From Platynereis dumerilii (lineage: Eukaryota; Annelida; Polychaeta; Phyllodocida; Nereididae): a stretch of 64,000 bases of DNA. Location of the stretch: assembly GCA_026936325.1 (NCBI GenBank), contig JAPTHN010000001.1, forward strand, positions 78,871,380 through 78,935,379, in the 5' to 3' direction. Shown here piece by piece: positions 12,316 to 22,680 of the stretch. Numbering within the stretch: position 1 is the first letter of the stretch; each line of letters opens with the position of its first letter. Position numbers and translations under genes: made by a program. The notes below the pieces were generated by a model that did no database searches, was not told the origin of the DNA, and was given only the letters and a program-made list of their open reading frames with translations.

Positions 12316-13125
12316 CAACATGTCATCCAAGAGATTCAGACATATTGTCTTAGTATCAAAAACACCTAAATTCAGCAAATGGGACTGAATGTGCCACTTT
12401 ACGGAGCTTTTGCTCGTTTTTATTGTTATTTGCACCTATAATCTGACTGTCGCCTGGCCCTGGTTGTTTGTATTATCTATTTGCAAGGTTGTTCCAGTGT
12501 TTGATTGGAAGCTGCTTTATTAGAATTATTCTTCTAGTTTACATGTAGGCCTATTGGAGCTAATATTTGAAATGAAACTAAATAAAGATAGCTAAAATTA
12601 TATAATTTAGTGCACAGTAAGCTTTGGAGCAAATTCTCTGTGTTTTTCCGTGATTGTTCCTGCTTCATCAGTCATATTTTCCCTGACATCAATTGCATTT
12701 ATTGCTGCGTTAATGGAATCCTTAAACTGACTTTAATAGATTATTTTAATAAAAAAAGGTCTCTTTCCATGTGTAATCACTTATCACAGATTCAACCAAA
12801 TTTCTCGTTTTTATCCGAAGTTAAAGGGTGGCAACCTGGTATAAAACCAGGGTGGTTTGATTGACTGATCTGCTGATTGAATGATTGCTTAATTAATTGT
12901 TTGACTGACTGATCAAATAATTAACAACTGATTAATTTCCTTGTGCAACTGGATTTTAATATTGCATTAATAACATACAGTATTTGTATATTACTATTAG
13001 ATCTGTAGATTTCATAGAATGGGTGTAGACAAATTTCAGTCATATCCAATAAATTCTAATTTTAGAATTAATGAAATTTTAAAAATGAACTTCTGTATGC
13101 AATAAAAGAACAGTATTCTTAAGAT
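12316..13125. other. AT-rich spacer, nothing recognised
   Basis: Only short open frames without motifs. TTGACTGATC and TGATTGAATG phrases near 12860-12930 form a weak local repeat. Confidence 0.5.
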
Positions 13126-13335
13126 GGATGGATGTTTGGGGCTTTACATCCTGTATTTACACACTTGGCAGGCTAATTAATTAGGACAGGAAGAGGGCAC
13201 GGCAATGAGGCAAAGGATGATTGAAACAGACATCCAACATACTAGGCCCAGGTGACCCGGCAAGAGCTGGATTCGAACCCTGGACCCAGTGATTGGCAGT
13301 CCAGCACGCTACCACTAGACCAACCTTCCCCCCTC
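13126..13335 (-). mobile_element. tRNA-derived SINE, family S1, best copy
   Basis: Read on the minus strand from 13335 down. The head has an A-box-like TGGTCTAGTGGTAGCGTGC, an anticodon-arm-like CTGGACTGCCAA and a clear B box GGGTTCGAATCC. The body runs through GCCGGGTCACC, TTTGCCTCATTG, CTTCCTGTCC and TAAATACAGGATGT. The tail is short CATC repeats. Head and spacing fit a SINE derived from a tRNA, with GCC in the anticodon position suggesting Gly. Relatives are at 1370-1556 and 27425-27545, plus a split copy at 20512-20905. Confidence 0.7.
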
Positions 13336-13677
13336 AAAACTCTGTCTTTGTTTACAAATCAAGTATTGCTTAAGTTTTTTTTAACTGTATTTAAGTGTCT
13401 GCTCTGCAATTACGGAAAGTCAGGGAAACTCATGAAAAACATTGTGGTGATGGAAATTCAACAAATTACCAAAACAAATTTTGGCCTTGATTCTCGCTTA
13501 AATTTTTACAAATTTTCATTATGGCACTTGCTGTGACCTTGTGGAAACGGACATCAATTTAAAGTTTTTAGGGACCTTGCCCCCTCAAAGCCTGCGCCTC
13601 CAGAGGGCCACTTGATTTCACTGCCTCCAGAATACCCACTGATTAGCCGAGGGTATGCTGCCGCGCAGCCTATGTTT

Positions 13678-13860
13678 TGTTCTTAAGGGCACTTTTTGGT
13701 TCCTCAAGGCAGTTTCTGGTCCTGGACAGTTTGTTGTTCCTTAGCACAATAAAGAGCCCAGAGGAATGAATAAAAGGATTTGAGGTATATAAAAAGTGCC
13801 AAAAAGAAATAAAAAGTGCCGTGAGGATTTATTAGTAACTTCAAAAACAAAGGGTGCCCT
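13678..13860 (-). repeat. Continuation of the 20-bp minisatellite beyond X1
   Basis: TGTTCTTA completes the unit broken at 5992. Degenerate units follow (AGGGCACTTTTTGGTTCCTC and variants), and later reversed ones with AAAAAGTGCC. This is the far side of the array interrupted by 5993-13677. Confidence 0.75.
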
Positions 13861-15299
13861 GATAATCCGTGGACCAGATATCGAAACCCTCCCCCCTCTT
13901 GGGAGTTTCGGGGACCCATATATTTTGAAATATATATATCTTTTAAAAAGTTACAAAATTTGCATGTTGGACAATCTTAGACCTCAATGATAACCAGCAG
14001 GAGCTATATGAGTGCGTGAAGGTTGAAAATAAAGTTTCGCAAAACTGAGTGCCGCTATTTTCAGAAAATGTACTGTAATTCATAAACTAATCCATGTATA
14101 GATGCTTAAATGGTACCATTTTGAAGGTATTTAATTCCTCTATTTATTTAGTGCAAAACCTGATTGATTAGGATATTTATTTTGGTCAACAGAGTGGAAA
14201 ACATGCGGCCATAACTCGAAATTAAAAAGAAAATTTCATTTCATTTCACAAAGGTTCCCATATGGGTCACTAGGGGTCAGAAGCATCCTGAAGTTTCTTT
14301 TACATCATTGTGTATATTCATAGCTTTAAAATGATGTATAACGCAACCAGGTAACTACAACAATAGCTTCTATAGCTTACCTGCAGTCAATTATTCATTA
14401 TTGCATTTATGTACAATTAAGTCAAATTTTCAGACAGAGGGGATCGACGACATAGATTCTTCTGTGAATATATCTTCTGTGTATCTTTATGAAAACAATT
14501 GTAGATATCTGTAATACTCTATATTGTGTTAACTAGGTTTTAAGGGGTTTTAAAACAGGTATTTTCATCTTTTTAACTTGGTTATGGCAGCCATATTGCA
14601 GATTGGCTACCAAACATTTTTGTTACAAACATGTTCCGGTGACCTACATTGATAGTTTTCGGGATAAACATAATTTTTCCTGAAATAATAACTTAATCAC
14701 AACTGGTTTTCCTTTTCTGAAAGGAAGATAGTGCATTTACCCCTTGTTTATTCAAAATGGCATCCTCAATCCCACAAAAAATAAATTTTTCCTGAATACC
14801 GGATGTCGAATTTCATTATTTTTAACAAGACATGTTTTATTCCACAAAATTGGCAAAACTGCCTCAATAGTCATTTATATAACACAATGTAGGTATCATT
14901 GGAACCACAAATTAGTAGGTTACATGATGCTATGTTGATTTACAAAAGAGGAGGGACTGAAATTTTACAGGAGGCCATTTTCCTTATCCTACCCAACATT
15001 TTACTTAAAACAAAATAAGATTTCCACACACTATAATCAAAGGTAAATTCTATACAAAAGTCATGAATTCAGCCATGGTTAATAAAAAAAGAAATTGGTT
15101 ATTTATTAAAATATTTCTCATGTATAACAGGAATGCTCATAAAAAGAGAGGCCCTTTTTCTTCCCTTACCCAGTTTTCTTTTGCCAAAAAATATTTTGGC
15201 ACAGAAATTGTAACAAAGATGTTAAAGTAATTTTTTTAAGTACAAACCATTATAATTTTAAAGATAATATTGAGTATTATATGATAATTTTTTAATATA
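13861..15299. other. AT-rich spacer, nothing recognised
   Basis: No open frame with motifs, RNA gene or clear repeat is visible. Sequence just before 15300 grades into the tandem array that follows. Confidence 0.5.
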
Positions 15300-16045
15300 T
15301 TTATCAGGCTACCTGGCATATATAGTTCCATTTTGAACCAAGGGTCTGGACTTTCCAGCCACACTTTGTAAAATTTGGACTATCGCAGATTTTTGCTAAA
15401 ATTCAACAACTCCTAAATTATGAACTGGGTTAAAAGTGGATATAAAAATGACTAGGCATATCCCTGTCATCATGCCTGGCGGTCCAACGTCGGCCCAGCG
15501 TCAGTCCGATGTCAGCAGCATCGGACCAGCTTCGGGCCGGCGTTGGACCGCCGAGGCATGCTGATAGGGATTGAATTTTATATGGTAATTTAGTATATTT
15601 ACCAGGCTATCTGGCACATATAGTTTCGTTCTGGACAAAGGGTCTGGACACTCTATATATAGTCAAGCTTTGTAAAATTTGGACTAATGCAGATTTTTGC
15701 TAAAATTCAGCATCTCCCAAACTGTTAACTGGGTTAAAAGTGGTTATGAAAATGAATAGGCATATTGAATTTCATATGACAATTTAGTATATTTCCAAGG
15801 CTATCGGGCACATATAGTTTCATTTTGAACCAAGGTTCTGGACACTCTAGTCAAGCTTCGTAAAATTTGGACTATCGCTGAATTTTGCTAAAATTCAACA
15901 ACTTCCAAACTATGAACTGGCTTAAAAGTGGTCATAAAAATGGCTAGGCATATTGCATTTTATATGGTCATTTAGCTTACATACCAGGCTATCTAGCACA
16001 TAAAGTTTCATTTTGGACCAAGGTTCTGGACACTCCAAATGAGTA
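15300..16045 (+). repeat. 190-bp tandem array, about 4 units
   Basis: AGGCTATCTGGCACATATAG recurs in diverged form near 15307, 15603, 15798 and 15989. Each is followed by GTAAAATTTGGACTA and TAAAAGTGG blocks. After removing the 108-bp insertion in the first unit, spacing is about 186-195 bp. The array is non-coding. Confidence 0.8.
15462..15569. mobile_element. 108-bp palindromic MITE with AT target duplication
   Basis: It begins CCCTGTCATCATGCCTGGCG and ends with the near reverse complement, finishing GCATGCTGATAGGG. Almost the whole length folds on itself. The dinucleotide AT flanks both sides (15460-15461 and 15570-15571), and the neighbouring tandem units read AGGCATATTGAATTTTA without the insert, which defines the empty site. 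A 2-bp AT duplication is reported for ISL2EU-type DNA transposons, but no transposase is present, so the family is a guess. Confidence 0.75.
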
Positions 16046-17205
16046 CCCGCATTGCATATATTGTGTTATTTAAAGTGAACAAGAACCCACAAGGGACATG
16101 ATTTAATTTGAGGGGCCGTTGAATTATTTTTGCCTGAATGTGCTTTATGCCCGAATTTTTTCGCACCTTAGCCTTCTTCTTCTTCCAGAATACGAGGCTG
16201 TCAATTTGTCAAATGCTCCAAAATTTTAGGAGGACAGTGCCTCTTCCCTTGCCTCTTTTATAGCAGCACCAAAATTTCGAAAAAGATGCTGTTGTTAAGG
16301 TGAATGTTATGTCTTCTCTCCTTTATCTATGAATGATTAAAGATTCGAACCTGGACTTTTCACTTAAGATTCAAAGTCAAAAGACATGAATTACTCTGGA
16401 GTGCATATATTATATAAATCAAAATAATTAAGCCTAAAAAATGTCACTGAGAAAGTTTCGAACGTACAGCGTGTGAGTACGTCTGACGAGATGACATTTC
16501 GCCTTGTAGCTCAGCTCCTATCGCACTTGGAGCTTTGGTTGATGGCTTGTCTGATATCCCTGTTAACTGGCCTTATCCCTATTAAACAATGAAATAACTG
16601 AGGTGTAATGGTAGGGCTACACAAGCTGCCAAAGTGTCAAATCTGTAGATCTGACTTTACGGAATTGCCCCTATTCTGGAAACTGAAACCACAAGTGGAT
16701 GCTGGTAACACGCTGGAAGTGTTTTTTTAGAGCATTAGGGAGGACACGGGGTAATTACAATTCACTTGGAATCATTTTTTGTGCACTCAATTCCGATATT
16801 TTCAATTTTTTCGGGCAATTTTTAGCAAAAAAAGCCAAATTCTGATCCCCAACATTTACCCAGAAATGGCTATATCTTAAATATCAGGGACCTGTTTATG
16901 GCATTTCATATCCAAAATGGCCTTCAAAGAAGATTTCAGTATGCCATTGAGCCTTCTGAAACCAAGGAAGCTGACTCAGGCCAAAAAATGGTCTAAAAAG
17001 GCATGCGAAATGGATGAAAATATGCATTTTCATAAAAGCCGGAGTGGCCCGGCACACGTCGCATGCCACAAAATTTTTTTTGCACAAATTTTCATTTTTT
17101 GGCCATAGCCAACTTTCTATACCACTGGCATATTGAAATTCCAAAAAAAGTTTTTTTCAGCCCACCCTACCTACCACTGCTCTAAATTTAGTCATTTCTG
17201 CACCA
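16046..17205. other. Spacer, nothing recognised
   Basis: Short open frames only. A TAGCTCAGC phrase at about 16508 resembles a tRNA A box but has no matching B box downstream. Confidence 0.45.
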
Positions 17206-17240
17206 CTATCGATCTTCTTCTTCTTCTTCTTCTTCTTCTG
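17206..17240. repeat. CTT microsatellite
   Basis: A run of CTT triplets. On the minus strand it is a GAA tail like the one ending the decayed LINE at 42112-42125, so it may mark the 3' end of another LINE copy. Confidence 0.7.
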
Positions 17241-17341
17241 CTGTGTGCTGGGATACCCCGGGTCGCCGGGTAGCTTCACTCTGATCTACTGATCAGAGGA
17301 GCTGCACATTGGATGATAACTTGGTATTACCAAGTTGGGGC

Positions 17342-17525
17342 CAAGTACTCAGTACTCGTACTCGTCGGTACTCGAGTAATGGGTGCCTTGTACTTGTACT
17401 CGTACTCATATTTGTAACTCCAGAATGTGTGGTACTTGTACTCGTACTTGTACTTGTGAGTTCAGTACTTGTACTCGTACTTGTACTCGTGAGTTCAGTA
17501 CTTGTACATGTACTTGTTTGATGTT
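17342..17525 (+). repeat. TACTCG/TACTTG minisatellite, left part
   Basis: Hexamers TACTCG and TACTTG alternate with short unrelated interruptions. The same repeat reappears at 18335-18370 and 19725-19845, interrupted by the element at 18385-19722. Confidence 0.85.
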
Positions 17526-18334
17526 CAGAGCGAAGATGAAGTGAAATAACTGAAATTATTTCTGAGAGACACTTAACTATGATGAGAAACATCTTACTCA
17601 TGAATAGGGAAAACATCTTAATGTAGGTTTTCATACTGCATGCAAAATGTTGCCATTTGATAGCTGTGTTTTATATATGCCTTTGAAGAATCTAATTGGC
17701 CATGACTGCTGCACTGTCTAATGTGACTTGGATTAGCTCTCTTAGAGCATAGTCAATGCAATGGTTCATTCAAATAACTGTATGTGCAATAGCTTTTGAA
17801 AAATATCAATTTATCAAACTCTTTTCAATTTATCTATTTCTTTGTTTTGGCCCTTTTTAGGTCAAAAGTCTGACCAAGTGCCCCTATATTTGGGCAACAT
17901 TCTCTTCATTGATATCTACCCCCATTGTAGCAGAGTGGTGCATTATCAGATTAAGTATAGCGCACCCCTATTGCATAATGATATGGAGTGATAAGAAACA
18001 ACTTGTAATTAACATTAATAAAATAGAGAGGACTATATAATATATGTAACATATAAATGCAGTATGTCATAGACCCATTCATATCTGATGGTAGATTAAA
18101 AAGAAACCCTGTCAGTTTGACCTTTCTCATATTGTTGCAATAAATCAGTTTATATGCATTGTTATTGAGTTTTAATTGAAATTTCAATTACTTTTCCCAG
18201 TTTTATTAGACTCATTACTGCAATTACCCATTTTAGTTACAAATTCCAATAAACTGATATGATTTTTGTTTTGTGTTAATATTAATGGATTTTAATTTAT
18301 ATGGTTAAAATAAAGATGCATGTATTAAATTGTA
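17526..18334. other. AT-rich spacer, nothing recognised
   Basis: No coding, RNA or repeat structure beyond short AT-rich tracts. Confidence 0.45.
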
Positions 18335-18384
18335 CTCGTTAGTCGTTACTCGTACTTGTACTCGTTCTTGGTGTTTGCACAGTA

Positions 18385-19722
18385 GGGGAGACCGGGGTTA
18401 GTTGAATCACCAATTTTTTGTCGCGTTCTACTGAGCTTATGGTAGTAGATACAGGTACAATATTTTAGCAAGTTCTAGCTACAGTATTCACCTCAACATT
18501 CCATGGAACAATTTTGTTTAAAATATTGACAAGTTCTCACTATGAGCTTGAAAGTACCACGAGACCAAGAGTTTCAACTAACTTTGGGGCTGGCGTTAGT
18601 TGAAACACCGCATGGGGTTAGTTGAATCATTGAGAATAAACTAGCAAAAATCGTATTTTCTGATAAAAATGTGTTCTTTAAACATTTATAATACAACAAC
18701 TGATTCCTAAATAGCAATTAGGTTTAACATTAGGAATTACGTATTTCAGAATTTAATAGAAAACGTATAAAAAGCAGCAATGTCAAACTTGAAAGAAAAT
18801 TTGGAAATCTTTGGAAATAATGAGATGGTTGTGCAGTATGAAAAGTAATTCAGACAGTGATGTTGCCTGAGAAGAAAGATCTTTGTAAGGAGACAAGTCA
18901 ATGGGGAAATGGCTTTTTGGATGCTGTCTCTTTTCTGCATTGTATTAAGGTGTGAACGCTTCAAATGTTACAATGTCAACAAGTGGCCGGCTTGGCTGCT
19001 GGTAATAACTTGGTTATTGAAATGACCTATGCAAAAGCCTCTCTTTTTCTGCTTTAGAACACTGATATTGTATAAATAAATAATATATTGTTGCCTGAAG
19101 AATATAACACTCTTGGGCTACTGTTCAACATTATCGTTTAGCAATTAAGGCTTCTTCAAGGGCTGCCTGGGTATTTCAGCAGGCACTCATCCTATTTCCT
19201 TTTTTCTGATGTATGCTAATTCAGCAAAAAAACATGAAAAGGATCAAACTATACAATGCAGTAATGGTTATTTACTTTACTGTTAATAACGAGACTATGC
19301 ATAGCATTGCTTCAGCGTTTCAACTAACCCCACGGAAAATGATTCAACTAGCCCCATACCACCATGTGGTTTAGGTCACCCATTATAGCACTTTAATCAA
19401 AGGCTTACCAAAAAATGTCTTTGCCTGTTGATTTGTAATACCAAAGGCTTCCAACTTGTCGTAAAAAAAGTTGCATTACATAGTTCAAATAGCATACAGG
19501 TCAAAATTATTTCAACTCAAAATATTTACTTCGGGAGCACAAAAATCAACTTAACAGCCTAGTGAAGTACACAATTCAAAATAGGGCTCATGTAGGAAGT
19601 GATGTCATGCCTTGATGAATAAACAATCTGCCAGAAGTCAAATTTGGGTAAAAAAATTCAACCCCGGGGAATAAGAGCGAATATTCAACTAACCCCGCGA
19701 TTCAACTAGCCCCGGTCTCCCC
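18385..19722. mobile_element. 1.34-kb TA-flanked element with GGGGTTAGTTGAATC subterminal repeats (F1)
   Basis: The termini are inverted: GGGGAGACCGGGGTTAGTTG on the left, CAACTAGCCCCGGTCTCCCC on the right. TA flanks both sides (18383-18384 and 19723-19724). Internally GGGGTTAGTTGAAtC-type motifs recur near each end in the matching orientation: 18595 and 18615 forward, 19318, 19340 and 19684 reverse. No transposase motif is seen. A TA duplication and clustered subterminal motifs suggest a non-autonomous Tc1/mariner-type element. It split a TACTYG repeat. Confidence 0.8.
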
Positions 19723-19724
19723 TA

Positions 19725-19845
19725 CTTGTACTTGTACTCGTACTCTAACATTTTGAGCAGGTACTCGTTACTTTACTTTACTTTAAACATCAGGCAGTAC
19801 TTGTACTCGTACTCGTACTTGTAATTCCAGTACTCGCCCCAGCTC
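19725..19845 (+). repeat. TACTCG/TACTTG minisatellite, right part
   Basis: Continues the hexamer repeat beyond the F1 insertion. Confidence 0.8.
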
Positions 19846-20208
19846 TGCTTGGTAAGGCTGTGAGTCTGGTACATACCCTATTCATTCAGGGATGTCCAGT
19901 GTCTTTCAGTTGCCCCAGCATAGAACACTGGATACAACCCACCTCCATGTAACGTCCCATGGGCTCGGACTTAGTTTAGTTTCAGTGTAGTTCAATCAGT
20001 GTAGATTAGTTCAATCAATCTCCTTTGGTGTCACTGGTGTGCCGGTTTCTATTTTTGGAACTGGTTCTCTGTGTTGATGCAAATCTATTTTTGGAACTGG
20101 TTCTTTTCTGGTTGCTCAGATTTCTGTCTTGGTACAAGCTTCATTCTGGTGCTGGTGTCTTATCGATATCTGGTGTTCCTGCATGATTTATTTTTGAGTG
20201 AAGTTCCA
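19846..20208 (-). other. Probable SINE body downstream of a tRNA-like head
   Basis: This segment lies immediately downstream, on the minus strand, of the tRNA-like head at 20209-20286. It contains GTTTAGTTTCAGTGTAG and GTGTAGATTAGTTCAATC. I cannot delimit its end. Confidence 0.3.
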
Positions 20209-20286
20209 GGAGTGGGATTCGAACCCACGTCCTCTCAGGCTATTCGATTCAAAATCAACTGCTATAACGATTAGGCCACGGGGGAA
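20209..20286 (-). ncRNA. tRNA-like sequence, probable SINE head or tRNA pseudogene
   Basis: On the minus strand: a TGGCCTAATCG A-box-like start, an anticodon-arm-like segment with TTTTGAATCGAA, a long variable-arm-like CCTGAGAGGAC, and a perfect T arm GTGGGTTCGAATCCCAC. The acceptor strands do not pair well, so it is not called a functional tRNA. Confidence 0.55.
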
Positions 20287-20511
20287 CAATGTCCAATGTA
20301 GTAGTACCTCTTCTTGCGTTGTCCCTGGACTCCAAAGGAGGGAGGGAGGGGCCACTGTCTGGAAACACTGGCCCTTGGCTGTTCCCCCTGAGCCCTCTCT
20401 CTACCATTCTTACTGTCATTAAACCCATTATCACGGGTACTATGCTAGTAGGATATAAAACGTTGCGAAAACGTTGCAAATGCAGTTCATGTGACTGGCT
20501 TAGAAAGACAG

Positions 20512-20905
20512 ATAGGTGATTTGGGTTATACATTAAGGGGTCGACCAGATGATCTTTGGGTGGGGGGGGGGGGTATTGATATTTGGTAAAAAAAAAGATT
20601 GTTTCCCACTTGACACTGAAAAAAAAAGTTTGTTTCCACCTGTAGCTAGGGCGCCTTAATGTTAAAATTCCGATAAAAAAGTTTGTCCCCCGTTCGCAAG
20701 TAAAATTTAAATTGTTCGTCGACGCAGCACGAACAAAAAAAAAAGTTCGTCCCGGGGGTAAAGTCCATAGCCCCCCCCCAACTATCGTCTGGTCGGCCCC
20801 TAATTATACATCCTGCATTTATGCACCTGGGAAGCCAGGATAATTAGGAAAGGAGGAGGACATATCACTTGGCAAAGGACAATTGAAATTGCTGTACCAC
20901 ATAAG
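20512..20905 (-). mobile_element. SINE S1 copy c, split by a MITE
   Basis: 20812-20905 and 20512-20533 together match the 3' part of the S1 SINE on the minus strand (TTTGCC, GTCC, AATTA and TAAATGCAGGATGT landmarks, then the GATT-rich tail). The 270-bp insertion at 20534-20803 separates them. The tRNA head is not recognisable here. Confidence 0.55.
20534..20803. mobile_element. 270-bp MITE with 8-bp target duplication TTATACAT
   Basis: Ends are TAAGGGGTCGACCAGATGAT and its near reverse complement finishing GGTCGGCCCCTAA. TTATACAT is duplicated exactly at 20526-20533 and 20804-20811. The interior has homopolymer G, A and C runs and AAAGTTTGTCCC/AAAGTTCGTCCC phrases but no coding. An 8-bp duplication is the hallmark of hAT and P superfamilies. 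Confidence 0.82.
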
Positions 20906-20997
20906 TCCATGTGAGACTGCTCGACAGAGAGGCAAGCAGATAGATACATAAATAGATAGACATTGTCAGATTGATATAGACAGATAGATAGTCAAAT

Positions 20998-21001
20998 TGA
21001 C

Positions 21002-21058
<57 letters not shown>

Positions 21059-21069
21059 TAGATAGATAA
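20998..21069 (+). repeat. GATA microsatellite
   Basis: Perfect GATA run, preceded by degenerate GATA-like sequence from about 20935. Confidence 0.93.
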
Positions 21070-21071
21070 TC

Positions 21072-21262
21072 CTCCGAGGGCATCACCCATTTCCCCTGAG
21101 GGCATCTCGGAGTGGCGGGCCCTCGGACTTGCGGGCCTTTGGGGACGATCGTAAGGGGTGCCCTGAGGGCACCTCAGACACAGGATGCCCTGAGGGCACC
21201 TCGGACTAGCGGGCCTTCGGACTGGCGGGCCCTCGGACTGGCGGGCCCTCGGACTCATAGGG
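21072..21262. repeat. GC-rich repeat of 16-bp and palindromic modules, copy 2
   Basis: Same modules as 2325-2620: GCGGGCCCTCGGACT tandem units and TGCCCTGAGGGCA palindromes. The orientation of the tandem units is reversed relative to the first copy. Confidence 0.65.
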
Positions 21263-21974
21263 TGTCACCGAATAACATTGCTGTCAAAAAAACTCAAGAA
21301 GCCATTTTCTTCTACTGCTTCTATTGCTGCAGTTGTGACGTCACCATTGTTTCAGTGATGTCATAGAGCCAACAATGCTGATGACGTCATAACAGAAGGC
21401 TAAAAGTAGCTCTAAATGTGCTGAAGAGCAGCAGTAATTTAGCATTGTAAGTGCCTGCATGATGGAGCTGGGGGGTCAGAGGACATACATTTAGTCCAAA
21501 CCATGCTTGGTCATGGTGCTCTCACCCTGATAAACCTAAAATTAAACCAGACTTAATCATGTATTCTTTTATTGGCTAAAAACTTACTGCCAAAATAAAA
21601 TGTCTTGACTTTAATATTTATACGATGTAGGGTGGGCACCCTGCTTCTTCCTTTTATCAAAACCCCAGCAGTGGTTGATGTTCTCGACACACCAGACAAC
21701 ATTGCCATACTCTCCATCTTGAAATGTTTGTTATGCAAAAACTGATTCAGTTGTTCAAGGTTGAAGACAGGTGTCCCTTCTTCTTTTCATAAAAAACATC
21801 TCCGAAACTGCTACTTTTTGTCTCACTAGTTTTTCCCTTGCTTGTCTAATAAAGCTGGCATTTTATTTTTAAGCAACTTCTATATAGCCCAGTTCGTGTT
21901 GCTGACGATACGCAAAACACAGCCTCACCGACTCATTGAATCAACTCTGCTTGTTGCTAAGGGAAAAATAACTC
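21263..21974. other. Spacer with CRE-like palindromes
   Basis: Contains GTGACGTCAC near 21337 and TGATGACGTCAT near 21381. The longer phrase AACAATGCTGATGACGTCA recurs near 24518. No gene was recognised. Confidence 0.4.
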
Positions 21975-22242
21975 CGGGTTCCAGCTGTCATGGAAAAATT
22001 TGGCCATGGAAGATCTAATTTTAAAAAGTCATGGAAAGTTGCAATTTTGACCACAATTCGAGTAAGTTGACAGTTTGCTGGTTGGTGGACTCGGAGGCCA
22101 GAAGGGAAGTTCAGATCATTTTGTGAATTGCTTCAGGTTGCATCTCGACATCGCTGAGAAGAGAATTGGTCATGGAGTATCCAAAATGTGGATTTGGAAA
22201 AGTCATGGAATTTTGATCATAAAATTTTGTGGGAACCCTGAA
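21975..22242. mobile_element. Possible hAT-like MITE, ends GGGTTCC / GGAACCC
   Basis: CCGGGTTCCAGCTGTCATGG at the left and GTGGGAACCCTG at the right are loosely inverted. The interior repeats GTCATGGAAAAGTT-like phrases. Target duplications were not identified. Confidence 0.35.
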
Positions 22243-22357
22243 TTGTCTCCGCTTTTGGGCATAAAAAGTGACTTTTTCCCAAGTCTCAATGGCCAGGTTA
22301 CCCTTGTTAAAATATGGGAGATCTAGTCAGACAAGTCTCATCAATTGAAGCTATTAC

Positions 22358-22680
22358 TACCGTAAAACGGGGTTACTTTGGCCGTTCTGTCTACTTTGGC
22401 CGCTAAATGAGAAAAATATTTAGTGTCCTGTATCTCTCAAACCAATATAGATACCAGGAAATTTCTTTTTGCATCTGCCCGAGTAACTTGTCTACTTTTT
22501 ATGTACATTAATTTTATTTCAATATCATGATACCAGTGTTTCTGGACAATTTTTAAAGATAATATATCACAGTTTCAAACTATCAGAATTTGTATGTTAT
22601 CCAATTTAGTGAGTTTAGAGCTATTGCCAATGCTACCCCAAATCTCCAAGTCAATGTCGGGGTTACTTTGGCCACCCCTG
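22358..22680. mobile_element. Remnant with CGGGGTTACTTTGGCC repeats (F3)
   Basis: TACCGTAAAACGGGGTTACT begins a block in which CTACTTTGGCCGC and GTCGGGGTTACTTTGGCC recur. This looks like one end of a DNA element with clustered subterminal motifs similar in design to F1 and F2. The inverted partner end was not found, so it is partial or its other end is diverged. Confidence 0.4.

Larger units (their letters stand above)
5993..13677 (+). mobile_element. Large Helentron/HINE-like element (X1) inserted in the minisatellite
   Basis: The left end begins ACCCTCGGC and leads into a hairpin (CGGCAATGTATACATTGCCG), then a CCGTCCGGCGGG-rich tract. The right end has GCCGAGGGT followed by TGCTGCCGCGCAGCCTATG and TTT. 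The short inverted repeat, the GC hairpin next to the right end, the internal tandem repeats and the absence of a target duplication fit Helitron2/Helentron-type elements. The minisatellite unit resumes in register (12 nt left plus 8 nt right gives 20), which argues that this is one insertion. No Rep/helicase gene is visible, so it is non-autonomous or has decayed. The interior holds other elements listed separately. Superfamily assignment is an inference from end structure only. Confidence 0.6.

Noticed and set aside
12043-12435. Open frame rich in Ile-Tyr-Leu-Ser
   Set aside because: It is the translation of a GATA microsatellite; similar ones occur at 9218-9497 and 20865-21258.
20209-20286. 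Functional tRNA gene
   Set aside because: The T arm is perfect but acceptor strands do not pair and the anticodon stem is mismatched. Kept only as tRNA-like.
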